64,000 nucleotides of DNA from Dicyema japonicum (lineage: Eukaryota > Dicyemida > Rhombozoa > Dicyemidae): NCBI GenBank assembly GCA_011109175.1, contig RDEW01000004.1:2133875-2197874 (forward strand). Direction: 5' to 3'. The number at the start of each line of letters is the position of its first letter. Positions within the stretch are counted from its first letter, which is position 1. The translations under genes were made by a program, and so were the position numbers. The notes beneath the pieces are model-generated. The model was not told where the DNA came from. It saw nothing but the letters and a program-made list of their open reading frames with translations, and did not search any database. Below are positions 33,104-45,900 of the stretch, piece after piece.

Positions 33104-34096
33104 GGACGAAAAAGTGGTGCCACTGGTGAAAAAAGTGGTGCCACTTGTGCTACAAGACTAAGAAATATACTACGAGTGGAGAAGCATACTTCAGGCCTAA
33201 TGGAGATGTGTTGAAAGATGTTTTGTTTGTTCAGATTCACATAGAAGATCGCAGTGTCCAGTTAAAAACAATAATAAGTTTTTGAATTTGTTGGTTCATC
33301 CATCGACTTTGCCAATTATGGAAGATGTCCCAAGGCTGTTGAAGCTAACATAGCGAAAAAAAAAACAAAATTGACCAAAAAGGAAAGAATCGAATGGAAA
33401 ATTATCTCTAAAACGAGAAAATGCCCATAATGGAGAAAGTGAAGTTTCCAAATTTGGAACGAATAAGAAATTAAAACTGGCTGGAATAGGACATATAATA
33501 AGAAACATTCTAAAAAAGAAACAGTAGAAGCTTCAATACAGAGAAGAGAGGGCAGCCACCGAAAAAAAAAAAAAACCAGAAGTAGTCAGGATAACCCTGA
33601 TTAATGCCCGTTCTCTTTGGAAACGGGCCTCAGTGCTGGTTGCTATAGCCAGCACGATCCAGATGGAAGTTTCTAATTATAAACGAAACTAAATTATGGA
33701 AGATGCCCCAAGGCTGTTGAAGCTAACATGCGAAGAAAAACAAAATTGACCAAAAAGGAAAGAATCGAATGGAAAATTATTTCTAAAACGAGAAAATGCC
33801 CATAATGGAGAAAGGTGAAGTTTCCAAAACTGGAACGAATAAGAAATTAAAGTCAGAGTTTAGAAAAAGGAAAGAATCGAATGGAAAATTATTTCTAAAA
33901 CGAGAAAATGCATATAATGGAGAAAGTGAAGTTTCCAAAACTGGAACGAATAAGAAATTAAAGTCAGAGTTTAGAATGTATGGGCAGACTGGCTGGAATA
34001 CGACATATAATAAGAAACCTTCTAAAAAAGAAACAGTAGAAGCTTCAACACCAGAGAATAGAGTGGTGCTCTTAAGAAGAGAGGGCAGCCACCGAA
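33104..34096 (+). mobile_element. Internally deleted LINE derivative, two tandem units, truncated
   Basis: It starts at the 12-mer (33104-33115), followed by GGTGCCACTGGTG. It contains two repeats of the ~370-base unit (starting aattatggaagatg at ~33315 and ~33697), the second with an inner ~100-base duplication near 33865-33960. The sequence stops at gggcagccaccgaaaaaa, where the COG2-derived fragment begins. It corresponds to the first part of the array in L2 at 42973-44419. Confidence 0.85.
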
Positions 34097-34450
34097 AAAA
34101 TTTTCCTCAACCAAGGCATAATTAGGGAGACTTACCGAAAACCTTGTCAATTCAAACATAAGATATAACACCCTGTATAAACTTTCCGGATTATAAATGA
34201 GAGAAAAGGTGATTCAAACTGTTAATACCATAAGCGAGAAAAGCCCACAATTAAAAGTAAATGAATATTAATATAATTATAAAACATCACCCATAAATGA
34301 TCAAGTGACAATGTAGTATAGTTACCAACACAATCCGTAAAAGTATTAATATCAATCTTTATTTGAAAGTCTCATCTTATCCTCATCACTCAATGACCCA
34401 TTCACTATATAATCACATAATAATCAACCTTGTAATACACTACCCCTCAG
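34097..34450 (-). pseudogene. COG2 3'-end fragment, duplicated
   Basis: About 355 bases copied from 14007-14357: the final COG2 exon (SLSDEDKMRLQ region), its 24-base intron and ~180 bases of 3' flank. The intron is retained, so it was copied as DNA, not through a spliced mRNA. A one-base loss in cccataaatgatc and a one-base gain in tttgaaagtc break the frame. It sits exactly between the truncated LINE derivative (L1) and the second 3.7-kb mosaic (L2). Confidence 0.92.
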
Positions 34451-37400
34451 TCGAGTGGTTCCGATTACTTATACAAATGATCTTCGAATAAAATATATAA
34501 CAAGAGAATTTGAATACATTTATATTTTTTAATAATTTATTATTTAATGTTAGAAATAAACGTTCAGGAAATGATATTGAATGTTTAAGGCTAAAAAGTC
34601 ACGATAGGATATCCAAGGAACGTTTCCGAAGCTTAGATTTACCTGCATTGACAAACCCGTCACTTTTGGTGTCATCCAAAATAACAATATGAAGTTGCGA
34701 AATCAAAGAAGCCACATAATATTGCAGAGAATCTTATTAATCCGTGTCCATTGGAAATAGTGAAATAGTCCTGGGTCCAACGTCTGTCGAAAACTGCACC
34801 AGATTTCTTTGTCAAATAATTGTATCCGGGACCGAATTAACTGTATCAGTGATGATATTCTTAAACAAGTTGTTTCGGACATTAAGAATTCTCGCATCAA
34901 GATTTCAATCCTGTTGGATGAATCATCGATGTTGATAATTGCAGTTAACTAATTGGCTATGTTCGTTATGTACAATAAAATTGAGACTTTTTTTAATGAA
35001 CATGATATTCCATAGGAAATTATTGGGTCAATTTGCTTGGAGGGTGCTCCAGTTATGCTGGGAAACAGGTCTTGGGTTTGCAGCCCATTTGAGAAAACAT
35101 GTTCAAGATGTAACAGTTACTCCTACATCATTTATTGGCATTCGCTCATATCGAAGTCTTTGTCGATTAATTTAAAAGATGTCTTTAATTTGTCTGTCAA
35201 AATCGTGAATTTCATTTGAAGAAGGGCTTTGAATCATTGATTGTTCAAAGCATTATGTATTGATGCAGACGCCACTGTTCTTTTGCATCATACCGATGTC
35301 AGATGATTGTCAAAGGTCGTGTTTTGACAAGATTTTTTATTCTCAGACTTGAAATCAATCAATGTTGTACGACTCAAATTCTTTGGATATTTTTTTGGTG
35401 GGTTCGCAAGTAAGGTTTCCTGTGGTTTTCCATTGTTCCCACTGTAGCATGAAAGAGCTTTGCAGAAGAATCCGATTGGAGAAGGGAACTTTTTAACCAA
35501 TCAGTTTTTTTTCTTTGGAAGTGGACAGCCGAAGTGGGTTCCATCTTCCTTACAGACGCGAAGAAAACCGGATCCGCGACTACGGTCGTAGTTTCTGTGG
35601 GAGTACCAGTTGATCCAGTATGAAGGCACAATATATGAATAGTTCTTGAGTCTTTAGAGTGTAATTCCCGATAACGCGAATCTCCACGCAGAGGCATACT
35701 TTAAGGCCGGTCTAAGAATAGTTCGTGGTTAGGTTACTTCTTCGGTTTATGGGCCCGCATATTAATATCCAGGTGTGTCGAGAATATCTTGAACTGACGC
35801 CCAGTAATGTTTCATAAGTAGGTTAAGGTGTATATGACAAATGTGTTTTGGAGAAGGCTTTCCAGTTTATCTTCCAACTACGATTAAATCCGTTTTAGTG
35901 TTTTCCAGAATTGACGTGATAAACTTTTCCCGTTGAGGCAATTGATCAAGTGTCGCCATCACTGATCCTGGTGTTCTCCTATACTCAGACTGACATTTTT
36001 GTTGAGTTATTATTTATTTATTGTGACCGGTTGAATACGAGCCCAGGTTAAAGGCGTTATACGTGGCTGATGATATATGCGGATGACATCTTAATCCTAG
36101 ATTCATCTCTGAAAGCCTACATCTCTGAGCGACGAATCGGGGCTTTTGTCGACAGAGTTCAGGTTTGGTGCGATAGGAGAGGGATGAAACTATCCACAGA
36201 AAAATCCAGTTACTTGCGAATATGCAGGCGTTAAAGCCGTTAGAAATCAATAATTTTTTTAATGAAAAATAAATCAATGAATTAATTCCTATCTTTATAA
36301 TGATTAGTAATTTTAATAATTTAAATTTCTCACAAATTTTCATTTTTTAACGGCTAACATCTGATAGAATAGTAATAGATTTTTGCTCACGCTTGTTTTT
36401 GTTTTTTGTTATGAAGGTTGTCTACTTTACTCTGCTGCAAAAGCAAGAAATAATAACCTATCTGAGATACCAAATTTAACCATCCAATTTGCTGAAGGAG
36501 AAACGAAATTTCATAAGAACTGCGTCATTATTCAGACTAAAAGACTCATTGCCGGCTCAACTATTTTTTTTCAAAACAAGTGGAATTTTATTGCACGTGT
36601 TCGCTGTGGAAGAAGATGAACAGAAGAGGATATTTATTGAAAATGTTCACCTCAAAAATGGACATCCTGGTCGTGATAGACTTCTTTCTCTTCTAAAGAA
36701 TCTAGTCTATGTATCTTGCAGAGATGAAGTTATGGTTGTTCTCAGGTCTTGTTCACAATGTCTGGCAAGACGGCTCATGAACACTCGACCAACTATAACA
36801 CCTATCAGAGCATATACAGTGAGAGAGAGGTACTAGTTAAATATTCTAATTTCAGGTATATTTTAGATTTGGTTGATATACGACACTATTCAAATTTTAA
36901 TGAAAATTTTTGATGGCTTTTGGTTGGGATGGATTCCTTTTCCAAATTTTGCTGGACAAGACCTCTAAAGAGTAAATCGGCTACGGTGGTGTCAAGTGCA
37001 ATAAAGAGCATAATTTTAATCAAAGAATTTGAATTTCAAATGGATAAACATAATTGAAGAAATTACAAGTTCCTATAATTCTTTACAGCATTCAACAACG
37101 TTGCACGCTCCTTTTAAATTTATGTTCGGAGCTTCTGCCAATGAAACCATAAATAATCATTACTCAGCAGAGGAAATGAATGAAATATTCAACCAAATTG
37201 ATTTATGGAATGAAGAAACACAAACTGAAGCAACTGAATATCTTGCATGGTTTTGGTCATCAAATGAAACTTTGAGAACAAAAGCAATTTTAAATTCAAA
37301 CATTGCTGAAAGAAAAATGATAACTAAAAGAAGGTGGAAGAATGATATTTCTATCTTTAACATCGGTGATCGCGTTGTTAGAAGGGTCTATCTTGATAAT

Positions 37401-38187
37401 AATAAAAAAACACGAAAAAGTGGCTTAAACGAACACATTGATACATTCATATATCATGTTAAAGGAATATCTGATACAGGAATAATTGATTTAGAAGGAG
37501 AAGATGGAAGTGTGATTCTAGAAAATAGCAGAGACTTAGCAAAGCTAGAATAATTTTACAATATAAATTTCTCAATTTTTTCTAATAAAAACAGTTATTA
37601 TTATTTTTGATCATTTATAATAGCATTAGAGTTAGGAGTTCTAAGGCTTTCAGCTTTGCATTAGAGTTAGGAAAATTTAGGGATATATATTAGAGTTATA
37701 CAACGAACAGAACGTAAGAAAACTAACAATTTGACGAGACACAGCTGAAACACACAATTTGAATTGAAATAGCAAAATCACCAATGTAACTAAGAGAAAA
37801 AGTATCCATTAAGTCAGGGATGTCGAACTCATTTCCCTTTGAGGACCCCATTGACAAGCTGATAGTCGGCTCGATATACTGGTTGTAGAAATGCTCAAAT
37901 ACCGAGTTGTAAGATCTTCTGTAATGTCCAAGGAGGACCTTCACGAAGTTTCTTTGAGAAGAATATAGCATGTTATTTGATGCGTCCCGAAAATCATCAG
38001 GAAAAATCATTTAGTGACGCTTTTCTGTTTAGCAGAAATTTTAATTTAATGAAATTTATATTATCAATAATTAAAATGATGGATATTATAATTTTTTAAT
38101 GTTGTGGATAATTTGACTAGTTTAAAGCAAACTTTGTTCAGATATATAACTTCATTTTTTTCAAAAATTTAAAGTTCAATCATTAAT
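34451..38187. repeat. 3.7-kb mosaic unit, copy 2 (locus L2)
   Basis: Nearly identical to 20117-23842, with all inner parts in the same order: hAT transposase fragment (34806-35330, +), family A scrap (35330-35735, -), family B scrap (36068-36235, +), integrase relic (36380-37553, +) and hAT-type end (37816, +). Differences are scattered substitutions and single-base indels. Confidence 0.92.
36380..37553 (+). pseudogene. Integrase (KRBA2/SCAND3-Ginger type) relic with a micro-intron, copy 2
   Basis: Same gene as at 22040-23215. The C-terminal 174 codons (37029-37553) are fully open: YNSLQHSTTLHAPFKFMFG, IGDRVVRRVYLDNNKKTRK, FIYHVKGISDTGII, ending NSRDLAKLE. The H2C2 region is at 36645-36760. 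The 26-base GT...AG intron follows RER near 36831. A lost G near 36930 and the shared extra T near 36912 break the core. This copy preserves the C-terminus better than copy 1. Confidence 0.75.
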
Positions 38188-38189
38188 TC

Positions 38190-39062
38190 GGACGAAAAAG
38201 TATATACGTGTTGGAAATTTAATTTCAAAGAAAATTGAATTGCGAAGAGGGGTTCCACAGGGTTCAATTCTCAGTCCGCTACTCTTCAATTGCGTAATGA
38301 GAGATTTGCCAAAAACAGAGAGCGTAAATAGTCAAATGATTATTTATGCTGATGACATTCTTGTGCTTGATTCAAGCATGAATAAACAAATTTCATAGAA
38401 AAGGGTGGAATCCTATATTACTAAGATTGGAAAGTGGTGCCAAAACAATGGGTTTACTCTATCGAGGGAAAAAAACAACAGTCACTTGGATTGCAAGTAA
38501 AAGAATAAATATTAATCAATGTGTGAATACTGGGGATATAAAAATCTCTGAAACATTGAAGTATCTCGGATTGTTGATAGACCGAAGAGGATCTTTCAAG
38601 GAACATATTAAAACACGAAGAAAGAAAGCTACAGGAATGTTGAAATCTTTAATTCGATTTCATTTGGAGCCAGAAACTTTTCTTTTTGTGTATTCGGCGT
38701 GTGTTGAACCATTCTTGATATATGGTTATCAAGGATGGTTTAGAACAAAAGAAAGTGATGTCTTTGTCAAAAAATTGGAAAAGTCCAGAAGATTTGCGAT
38801 TAAATTGGCATATGGACTGGACTTAAAATCTAATATCGAAGAGGATTACGACCTGAAAGTCAGAAAGATAGAAAAATTATTACATCACTTATGGAAAATG
38901 TGATGTAATTTTTGGGGTCCAAACGAAGTAGAGACATGTGGTGTCTCATAAAATGACCCTACACGATGAATACAAACCCACTTTATTAGTTTTGGTTCAG
39001 GTTTTGGTTTCTTTACAGTAATTAGTTTTGGGTTTGTTAGAAAATAAAATTTGTCTTGTCTT
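38190..39062 (+). mobile_element. LINE family C, 5'-truncated copy 3
   Basis: Starts at the 12-mer (38190-38201) and enters ORF2 at the same base as copy 2. It has a TAG near 38396 (in place of the TGG of SWKRV) and an extra A near 38470, so only 38427-38903 stays open through LLHHLWKM. The 3' UTR ends at the next 12-mer (39063). Confidence 0.9.
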
Positions 39063-40259
39063 GGACGAAAAAGTAATAAGGAATTTTTCCGAATTTTGGT
39101 TGCCATGGTTGTTTCAAGAAAGGCGAAAGTTTCAACGAAAAATGGAAACTCCTCTCGTCCCCCGGGGGCTGCTACTGCTCAGTCATTTGCTCTGGAAAAC
39201 AAGACGCCGCAAAAGGCAGAACCTCCTAAACCTGCCAATGAACCAACGAAGTACGACTCTTCAGTTATGAATAAACCATCAAACGAACCAAATCCCACAG
39301 AAAACTTGTCCGTGCTGATAACAGTGAATTCCGCCACCAGTGCAATAAGGATTGCGAACACACTATACCTCTATGACCAACACGGATGCATGAGGATGAG
39401 CCACAGAGGACCGGGCTCCTTCCGTCTGGACTTCCGAGACAACTCACACATGGCCACCTACATGGAGGCCATAAATGAGACCTGTCCCTTTGGTCTGGAC
39501 AACCACCACTTTAGGGCAATCTCATCCAAACCATCTGAGATTGTCCTGAGGAACCTTCCGTTCTGGGTGAGGGAGGACGACCTCTTGGACTACCTACAGG
39601 AAATGGCTCCCTCAACTACGAAAGTGACCCGAATGTCCAAAGGATCGCGGCCCATGCCAATGGCGATGGCCACGATTAAGAATAGACCTGAAGCCACATC
39701 GTTAATACGTTGTGGTTTCTACATTGGAGTGAACAAAATATCCTGCGAGTGGAAGAGAAGAGGACCGCCGATCTGTTATAAATGTCAGCAGATAGGTCAC
39801 TTCTCATACCAGTGCACAGGAAAGCAAAGATGTCTACGTTGCGCGGGAGAACACGATATCTCCAAATGTACTATAAATATGGATTCTGAACGGAAATGTA
39901 TCAATTGTGGGTCTGCCAAACACGGTGCGAGGTATGAAGGATGCCCTGTGCTTGTGGAGGCCAGGCGAAAGCTCATTCCCAAATCCAAAAAGCAGATGTG
40001 AAACCTATGAACGACATAGACGACAAGGTTGAGACGCTACCACGAAAAAGAACTGTTGGTCCAAGTGTTAACAAGCCGTCTCAGCTAATCTACCAAAGAA
40101 ATCGGCATGGCAAACCAGAGGAAAATACCAGGAAGAATCAAAGAAGAACTATATGAAATTATTACAAGACTGAGAGAACTTAGTGTTACTTTGGGAGTGG
40201 ATTTACGGGAAATGGTGGACCTGGCCATGGAGAGCCCGGGCCACCAAAAAGAAATCTGA
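39063..40259 (+). mobile_element. LINE family B copy 2, 5' end and ORF1
   Basis: Same layout as copy 1: the 12-mer (39063-39074), ATG near 39105, the conserved middle and three zinc knuckles (CYKCQQIGHFSYQC; CLRCAGEHDISKC; CINCGSAKHGARYEGC). The first frame ends at 40001, and the rest continues in other frames to GHQKEI at ~40257. Single-base differences from copy 1 lie mainly in runs of one base. Confidence 0.9.
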
Positions 40260-42972
40260 AAAGAATCCTAAAGTTAGTGCTGGTGAATGCCCGCTCCTTG
40301 GTGAAAAGGCATGATGAACTAGCACTACTTATGAGGACTGCCAAGGCAGATGTCTTGGTAGTCAACGAGACGAAGATTCGAGAAGGAAGGCATTATATTC
40401 TGGAAGGATATGACTCAGTGGACATTCCATGGAAAGATGGAGCAGTTGCTGGAACAGGAACCTCAATCTTCTTTCATAAACTATTGCAAACTCGAAACGA
40501 CTGCATTATATCGGCCGACGATTCGGAATTCGTGTCTGTCGACGTGCAATGTGGTGGAACGTGGATAACCGTGGGAGGGCTATATTCTAAGGACTTGGCC
40601 CGGTCCTCTGTGAAAATTGTCGAGTTCTTCGAAAGAAACCCAATGTCGATCCTGGTGGGAGATTTGAACGCCAAGAACAGGACCTATGGATGCTATGGAA
40701 ACAACAGGGACGGTCAACTACTAGCAGATTTGGTCGGGGAAATTGGAGTCGAAGTCTTAACGACCGAAGAACCTAACCACTTCTCATACTACGGGGGTGA
40801 TATGCTGGGATTGGCCTTAGTATCTCCACAATTACTAGACCATGTAAACAGGCCAAGGTTACTCTGGGATATAGGGAGTGACCATATCCCTATGGAGATG
40901 ACTATAAATCTTGAACCGGATATTATTGAAGACATTTTTCTGTATTATGATACCTCGTCGGTAGACTGGGAACATTATCGTCATTATTTATCGAAGAGTA
41001 TGTTAATGAAGATTAATTATTCCTTTTCTACACATAATGAGTTGGATTCTTTCAACCAAGATTTATCCAATACTATTACGATGTATCTGCGATTATATGC
41101 AAAGAAGATTTACTCAAAAATCCTTCCGAAAACGAATCAGTCCTGCCCTCCCTCTATTCGGGTCTTATTCGCGAGAGGAATACTCTGAAGACGAAACACA
41201 GACGATGTGTGGACATGTGGGACAGGATAACTTTGAAAAACAATATCGATGCTATCCAAAAAGTTATACAAAGAGCCTGGAAGTTGTATTCCGAAAACCA
41301 AGTTAGGAAAGCAGCCTCGAAAGTGCACCGGAAGAATCCTTGCTTCTGGAAATTGTACTCCAGACTGACCAACAAAAATTTGAGAGCAAAGAACATTGTA
41401 CTGGCGGATCAAGATGGAAGAACAATTCCCCTGGACAGAGTACCGTCAGTATTCAGGAAACAATTAGAAAACATACAGGGAGTAGACCCAGTCAGTATTA
41501 TATCTGAAAAATTCTCAGAAGATATATCTAGCTCTATGGATTACTCCATAGACGATCTGAATAGTATGGTAGAGGAAATCACATTGGCAGAAGTCAAGAC
41601 TGCTATACGGGAGTGCAAAAACAAGGCTCCTGGTTTTGATAGCATTCCGATGACTATGTTTAAAGAAGGATCCGATGAATTTCTATCTGTTCTACAAAAG
41701 ATGTATAACGCAAGTTTCAAGCTCGGACATTCCCCTTCACTATGGAAGCACTCAATTGTAAAGATGATCCCTAAACCTGGAAAGTCGAGGAAAGATCCTC
41801 TTAGTTATAGGCCTATAAGCCTTATCTGTTCTACATCGAAGATTATGGAACGGATTATTTTCAAGAAATTGAATCAATATATAGAAAAGATTAATTTTCT
41901 ACAGTGTTACCAATGGGGTTTTCGGCCAGGGAGATCGTGCGGAAATTGCATTCACTCTCTAAACTATGAGATTGCAAATGCTTTTGAGAAGAGGAGCCAG
42001 TTGAGCCTTGTCTGCCTTGACATCTCTAAGGCTTTCGACAGGGTATGGCACGAGGCCTTATTCTGTCAATTGGTTCGATCAAAAATTTCAAGAAAAATGT
42101 TCCTGTGGCTGAAGAACCTGTTGACTGGGAGGATATCAAACGTGGTGGTTGGTGGAAGATATTCCGAAGATATATTGTTTAAAAGGGAGTGCCGCAGGGG
42201 TCTATTCTAAGCCCTCTATTATTCAACATATTTATGGAAGATTTTCCTTCTCCACAAAACGTTAGGACCAAGCTGATGATTTATGCGGATGACATCTTAA
42301 TCCTAGACTCATCTCTGAAGGCCTACATCTCTGAGCGACGAATCGGGGCTTTTGTCGACAGAGTTCGGACATGGTGCGATAGGAGAGGGATGAAACTATC
42401 CACAGAAAAATCCAGTTACTTGCGAATATGCAGGCTGGGTCGACACCAGAGAGAGATGTATACGCTACGGATACCGAGAGTCTCTAGCCTGAAATACCTG
42501 GGGATTGCAGTGGATGGAAGAGGATCGTACCGGAAGGACATCGAGGAGCGGAGAAGAAGGCCGTTCAAGCGATGTTCTGCTCCAGAAAACTTATGCTGGA
42601 CGCCGATACAATGCTCTATATCTTCCAAACTGTGATTCTCCCAAGACTGATATATGGATGCGAGGGATGGTATTATACTCCCTCGAGAGAAAGGATTCTC
42701 GCTCGCCTGGAGAAAACAAGGCGAGCGGCGATAAAAATATCTCTGGGGAGGAAATTACATGAAAGCCTCTCCGAGGAAGAGAATAGCCTTGTCAGGCCGG
42801 TTAAAATAGATATCGAAGCAAGGTTGGGAAACCAGCTTCTCAATACGTACTAAATGGACGACTAAAATGGAGATGGGATACGTGTGAAGTGTCCAGGCCG
42901 CAAAGGCGGACACGTTAAAATCCCTTTAATTAACTCCTTACTTACTTTGGAATAAATTTGATTGATTTGATT
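40260..42972 (+). mobile_element. LINE family B copy 2, ORF2 and 3' UTR
   Basis: The endonuclease runs on into the linker (40277-41188) because this copy has the base missing at 31025 in copy 1. It has its own losses near 41161 (ggg for gggg) and 42184 (ggg for gggg), splitting the reverse transcriptase into 41209-42210 and 42189-42635. Motifs are as in copy 1 (LDISKAFDRVWHE, MPQGSILSPLLFN, YADDILILDSSLKAY). The 3' UTR keeps the GTCC...GGAC stem; the TTTGA tail is shorter. Confidence 0.92.
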
Positions 42973-45900
42973 TTTGAACAGTGGTGCCACTGGTGAAAAG
43001 TGGTGCCACTTGGTGCTAAAAGACGAAGAAATATACTTCGAGTGAGAAACATACTTCAGACCTAATGGAGATGTGTTGAAAGATGTTGTTTTGTTCTGAT
43101 TCACATAGAAGATCGCAGTGTCCAGTTAAACAATAATAAGTTTTTGAATTGTGGTTAATTCATCGAGTTTGCCAATTATGGAAGATGTCCCAAGGCTGTT
43201 GAAGCTAACATAGCGAAAAAAAAACAAAATTGACCAAAAAGGAAAGAATAGAATGGAAAATTATCTCTAAAACGAGAAAATGCCCATAATGGAGAAAGTG
43301 AAGTTTCCAAAATTGGAACGAATAAGAAATTAAAACTGGCTGGAATAGGACATATAATAAGAAACATTCTAAAAAAGAAACAGTAGAAGCTTCAATACAG
43401 AGAAGAGAGGGCAGCCACCGAAAAAAAAAACCAGAAGTAGTCAGGATAACCCTGATTAATGCCCGTTCTCTTTGGAAACGGGCCTCAGTGCTGGTTGCTA
43501 TAGCCAGCACGATCCAGATGGAAGTTCTAATTATAAACGAAACTAAATTATGGAAGATGCCCCAAGGCTGTTGAAGCTAACATTGCGAAGAAAAACAAAA
43601 TTGACCAAAAAAGTAAAGAATCGAATGGAAAATTATCTCTAAAACGAGAAAATGCCCATAATGGAAAAAGTGAAGTTTCCAAAATTGGAACGAATAAGAA
43701 ATTAAAGTCAGAGTTTAGAATGTATCGGCAGACTGGCTGGAATACGACATATAATAAGAAACCTTCTAAAAAAGAAACTGTAGAAGCTTCAACACAGACA
43801 AGCAGTCTTGATGAGAGTGACCAGGCGGAAGCACCTGTTAGAAAAGTGACTTTTGGAGTTGCTACACAGACTGTCGAGACTCACTCAAACATCTTGTCTG
43901 AAAATGAAGAAGTAGTAGCTTCCAACTCGATTCTTGACAAGTTGGAGAGAAGCATTAAAGATATGACTAGAACAAAAAAGGATTCTAAATTTTTACTAGA
44001 TTTGGTGGCGCTCTTAAGAAGAGAGGGCAGTCACCAAAAAAACCAGAAGTAGTCAGGATAACCCTGATTAATGCCCGTTCTCTTCGGAAACGGGCCTCAG
44101 TGCTGGTTGCTCTAGCCAGCACGATCCAGATGGATGTTCTAATTATAAAAGCAACTAAATTGAAGCACATGGATTGGATTTAGCACTGAAATTGATGACG
44201 AATACGAAAGAAAAACAAGAAGAATCGGTGATTTATTACATTGCTTGTGGAAACTCGCATTGTAATTGGGGCTTTTTACGGAGAAGAGAAATACGGTGTC
44301 TCATGAGAGTGCCCCGATATAGACGACCCCAAATCTTGGCTTTCCTCTTTAGTTAAAGGCTCTTACCTTGTTTAGTTAGTTGGGGTTTTGCGAATAAATC
44401 ATGTTATCTGTTATCTATCCGAGCGGCAACCGTGGTCCCACTAGTGAATAGGTGGAGCCACTGCTGCTACAAGACGAAGAAATATACTACGAGTTTGAGA
44501 AACATACTTTAGGCTTAATGGAGATGTGTCGAAAGATGCTTTTTGTTCTGATTCACATAGAAGAGCGCAGTGTCCGGTTACAAACAATAATAAGTCCTTT
44601 GAATTGTGGTTCATCCATCAAATTTGCCAATTATGGAAGATGTCCCAAGGCTGTTGAAGCTAACATAGCGAAAAAAAAACAAAATTGACCAAAAAGGAAA
44701 AATCGAATGAAAAATTATCTCTAAAACGAGAAAATGCCCATAATGGAGAAAGTGAAGTTTCCAAAATTGGAACGAATAAGAAATTAAAGTCAGAGTTTAG
44801 AATGTATGGGCAGACTGGCTGGAATACGACATATAATAAGAAACCTTCTAAAAAAGAAACAATAGAAGCTTCAACACAGAGAATAGAGTGGTGCTCTTAA
44901 GAAGAGAGGGCAGCCACCGAAAAAACCAGAAGTAGTCAGGATAACCCTGATTAATGCCCGTTCTCTTCGAAAACGGGCCTCAGTGCTGGTTGCTATATAG
45001 CCAGCACGATCCAGATGGAAGTTCTAATTATAAAGCAACTAAATTGAAGCACATGGATTGGATTTAGCACTGAAATTGATGACGAATACGAAAGAAAAAC
45101 AAGAAGAATCGGTGATTTATTACATTGCTTGTGGAAACTCGCATTGTAATTGGGGCTTTTTACGGAGAAGAGAAATACGGTGTCTCATGAGAGTGCCCCG
45201 ATATAGACGACCCCAAATCTTGGCTTTCCTCTTTAGTTAATGGCTCTTACCTTGTTTAGTTAGTTGGGGTTTTGCGAATAAATCATGTTATCTGTTATCT
45301 ATCGAGCGGCAACCGTGGTCCCACTAGTGAATAGGTGGAGCCACTGCTGCTACAAGACGAAGAAATATACTACGAGTTTGAGAAACATACTTTAGGCTTA
45401 ATGGAGATGTGTCGAAAGATGCTTTTTGTTCTGATTCACATAGAAGATCGCAGTGTCCGGTTACAAACAATAATAAGTCCTTTGAATTGTGGTTCATCCA
45501 TCAACTTTGCCAATTATGGAAGATGTCCCAAGGCTGTTGAAGCTAACATAGCGAAAAAAATACAAAATTGACCAAAAAGGAAAAATCGAATGAAAATTAT
45601 CTCTAAAACGAGAAAATGCCCATAATGGAGAAAGTGAAGTTTCCAAAATTGGAACGAATATGAAATTAAAACTGACTGGAATAGGACATATAGTAAGAAA
45701 CATTCTAAAAAAGAAACAGTAGAAGCTTCAATACAGAGAAGAGAGGGCAGCCACCGAAAAAAACCAGAAGTAGTCAGGATAACCCTGATTAATACCCGTT
45801 CTCTTTGGAAACGGGCCTCAGTGCTGGTTGATATAGCCAGCACGATCCAGATGGAAGTTCTAATTATAAACGAAACTAAATTATGGAAGATGTCCCAAGG

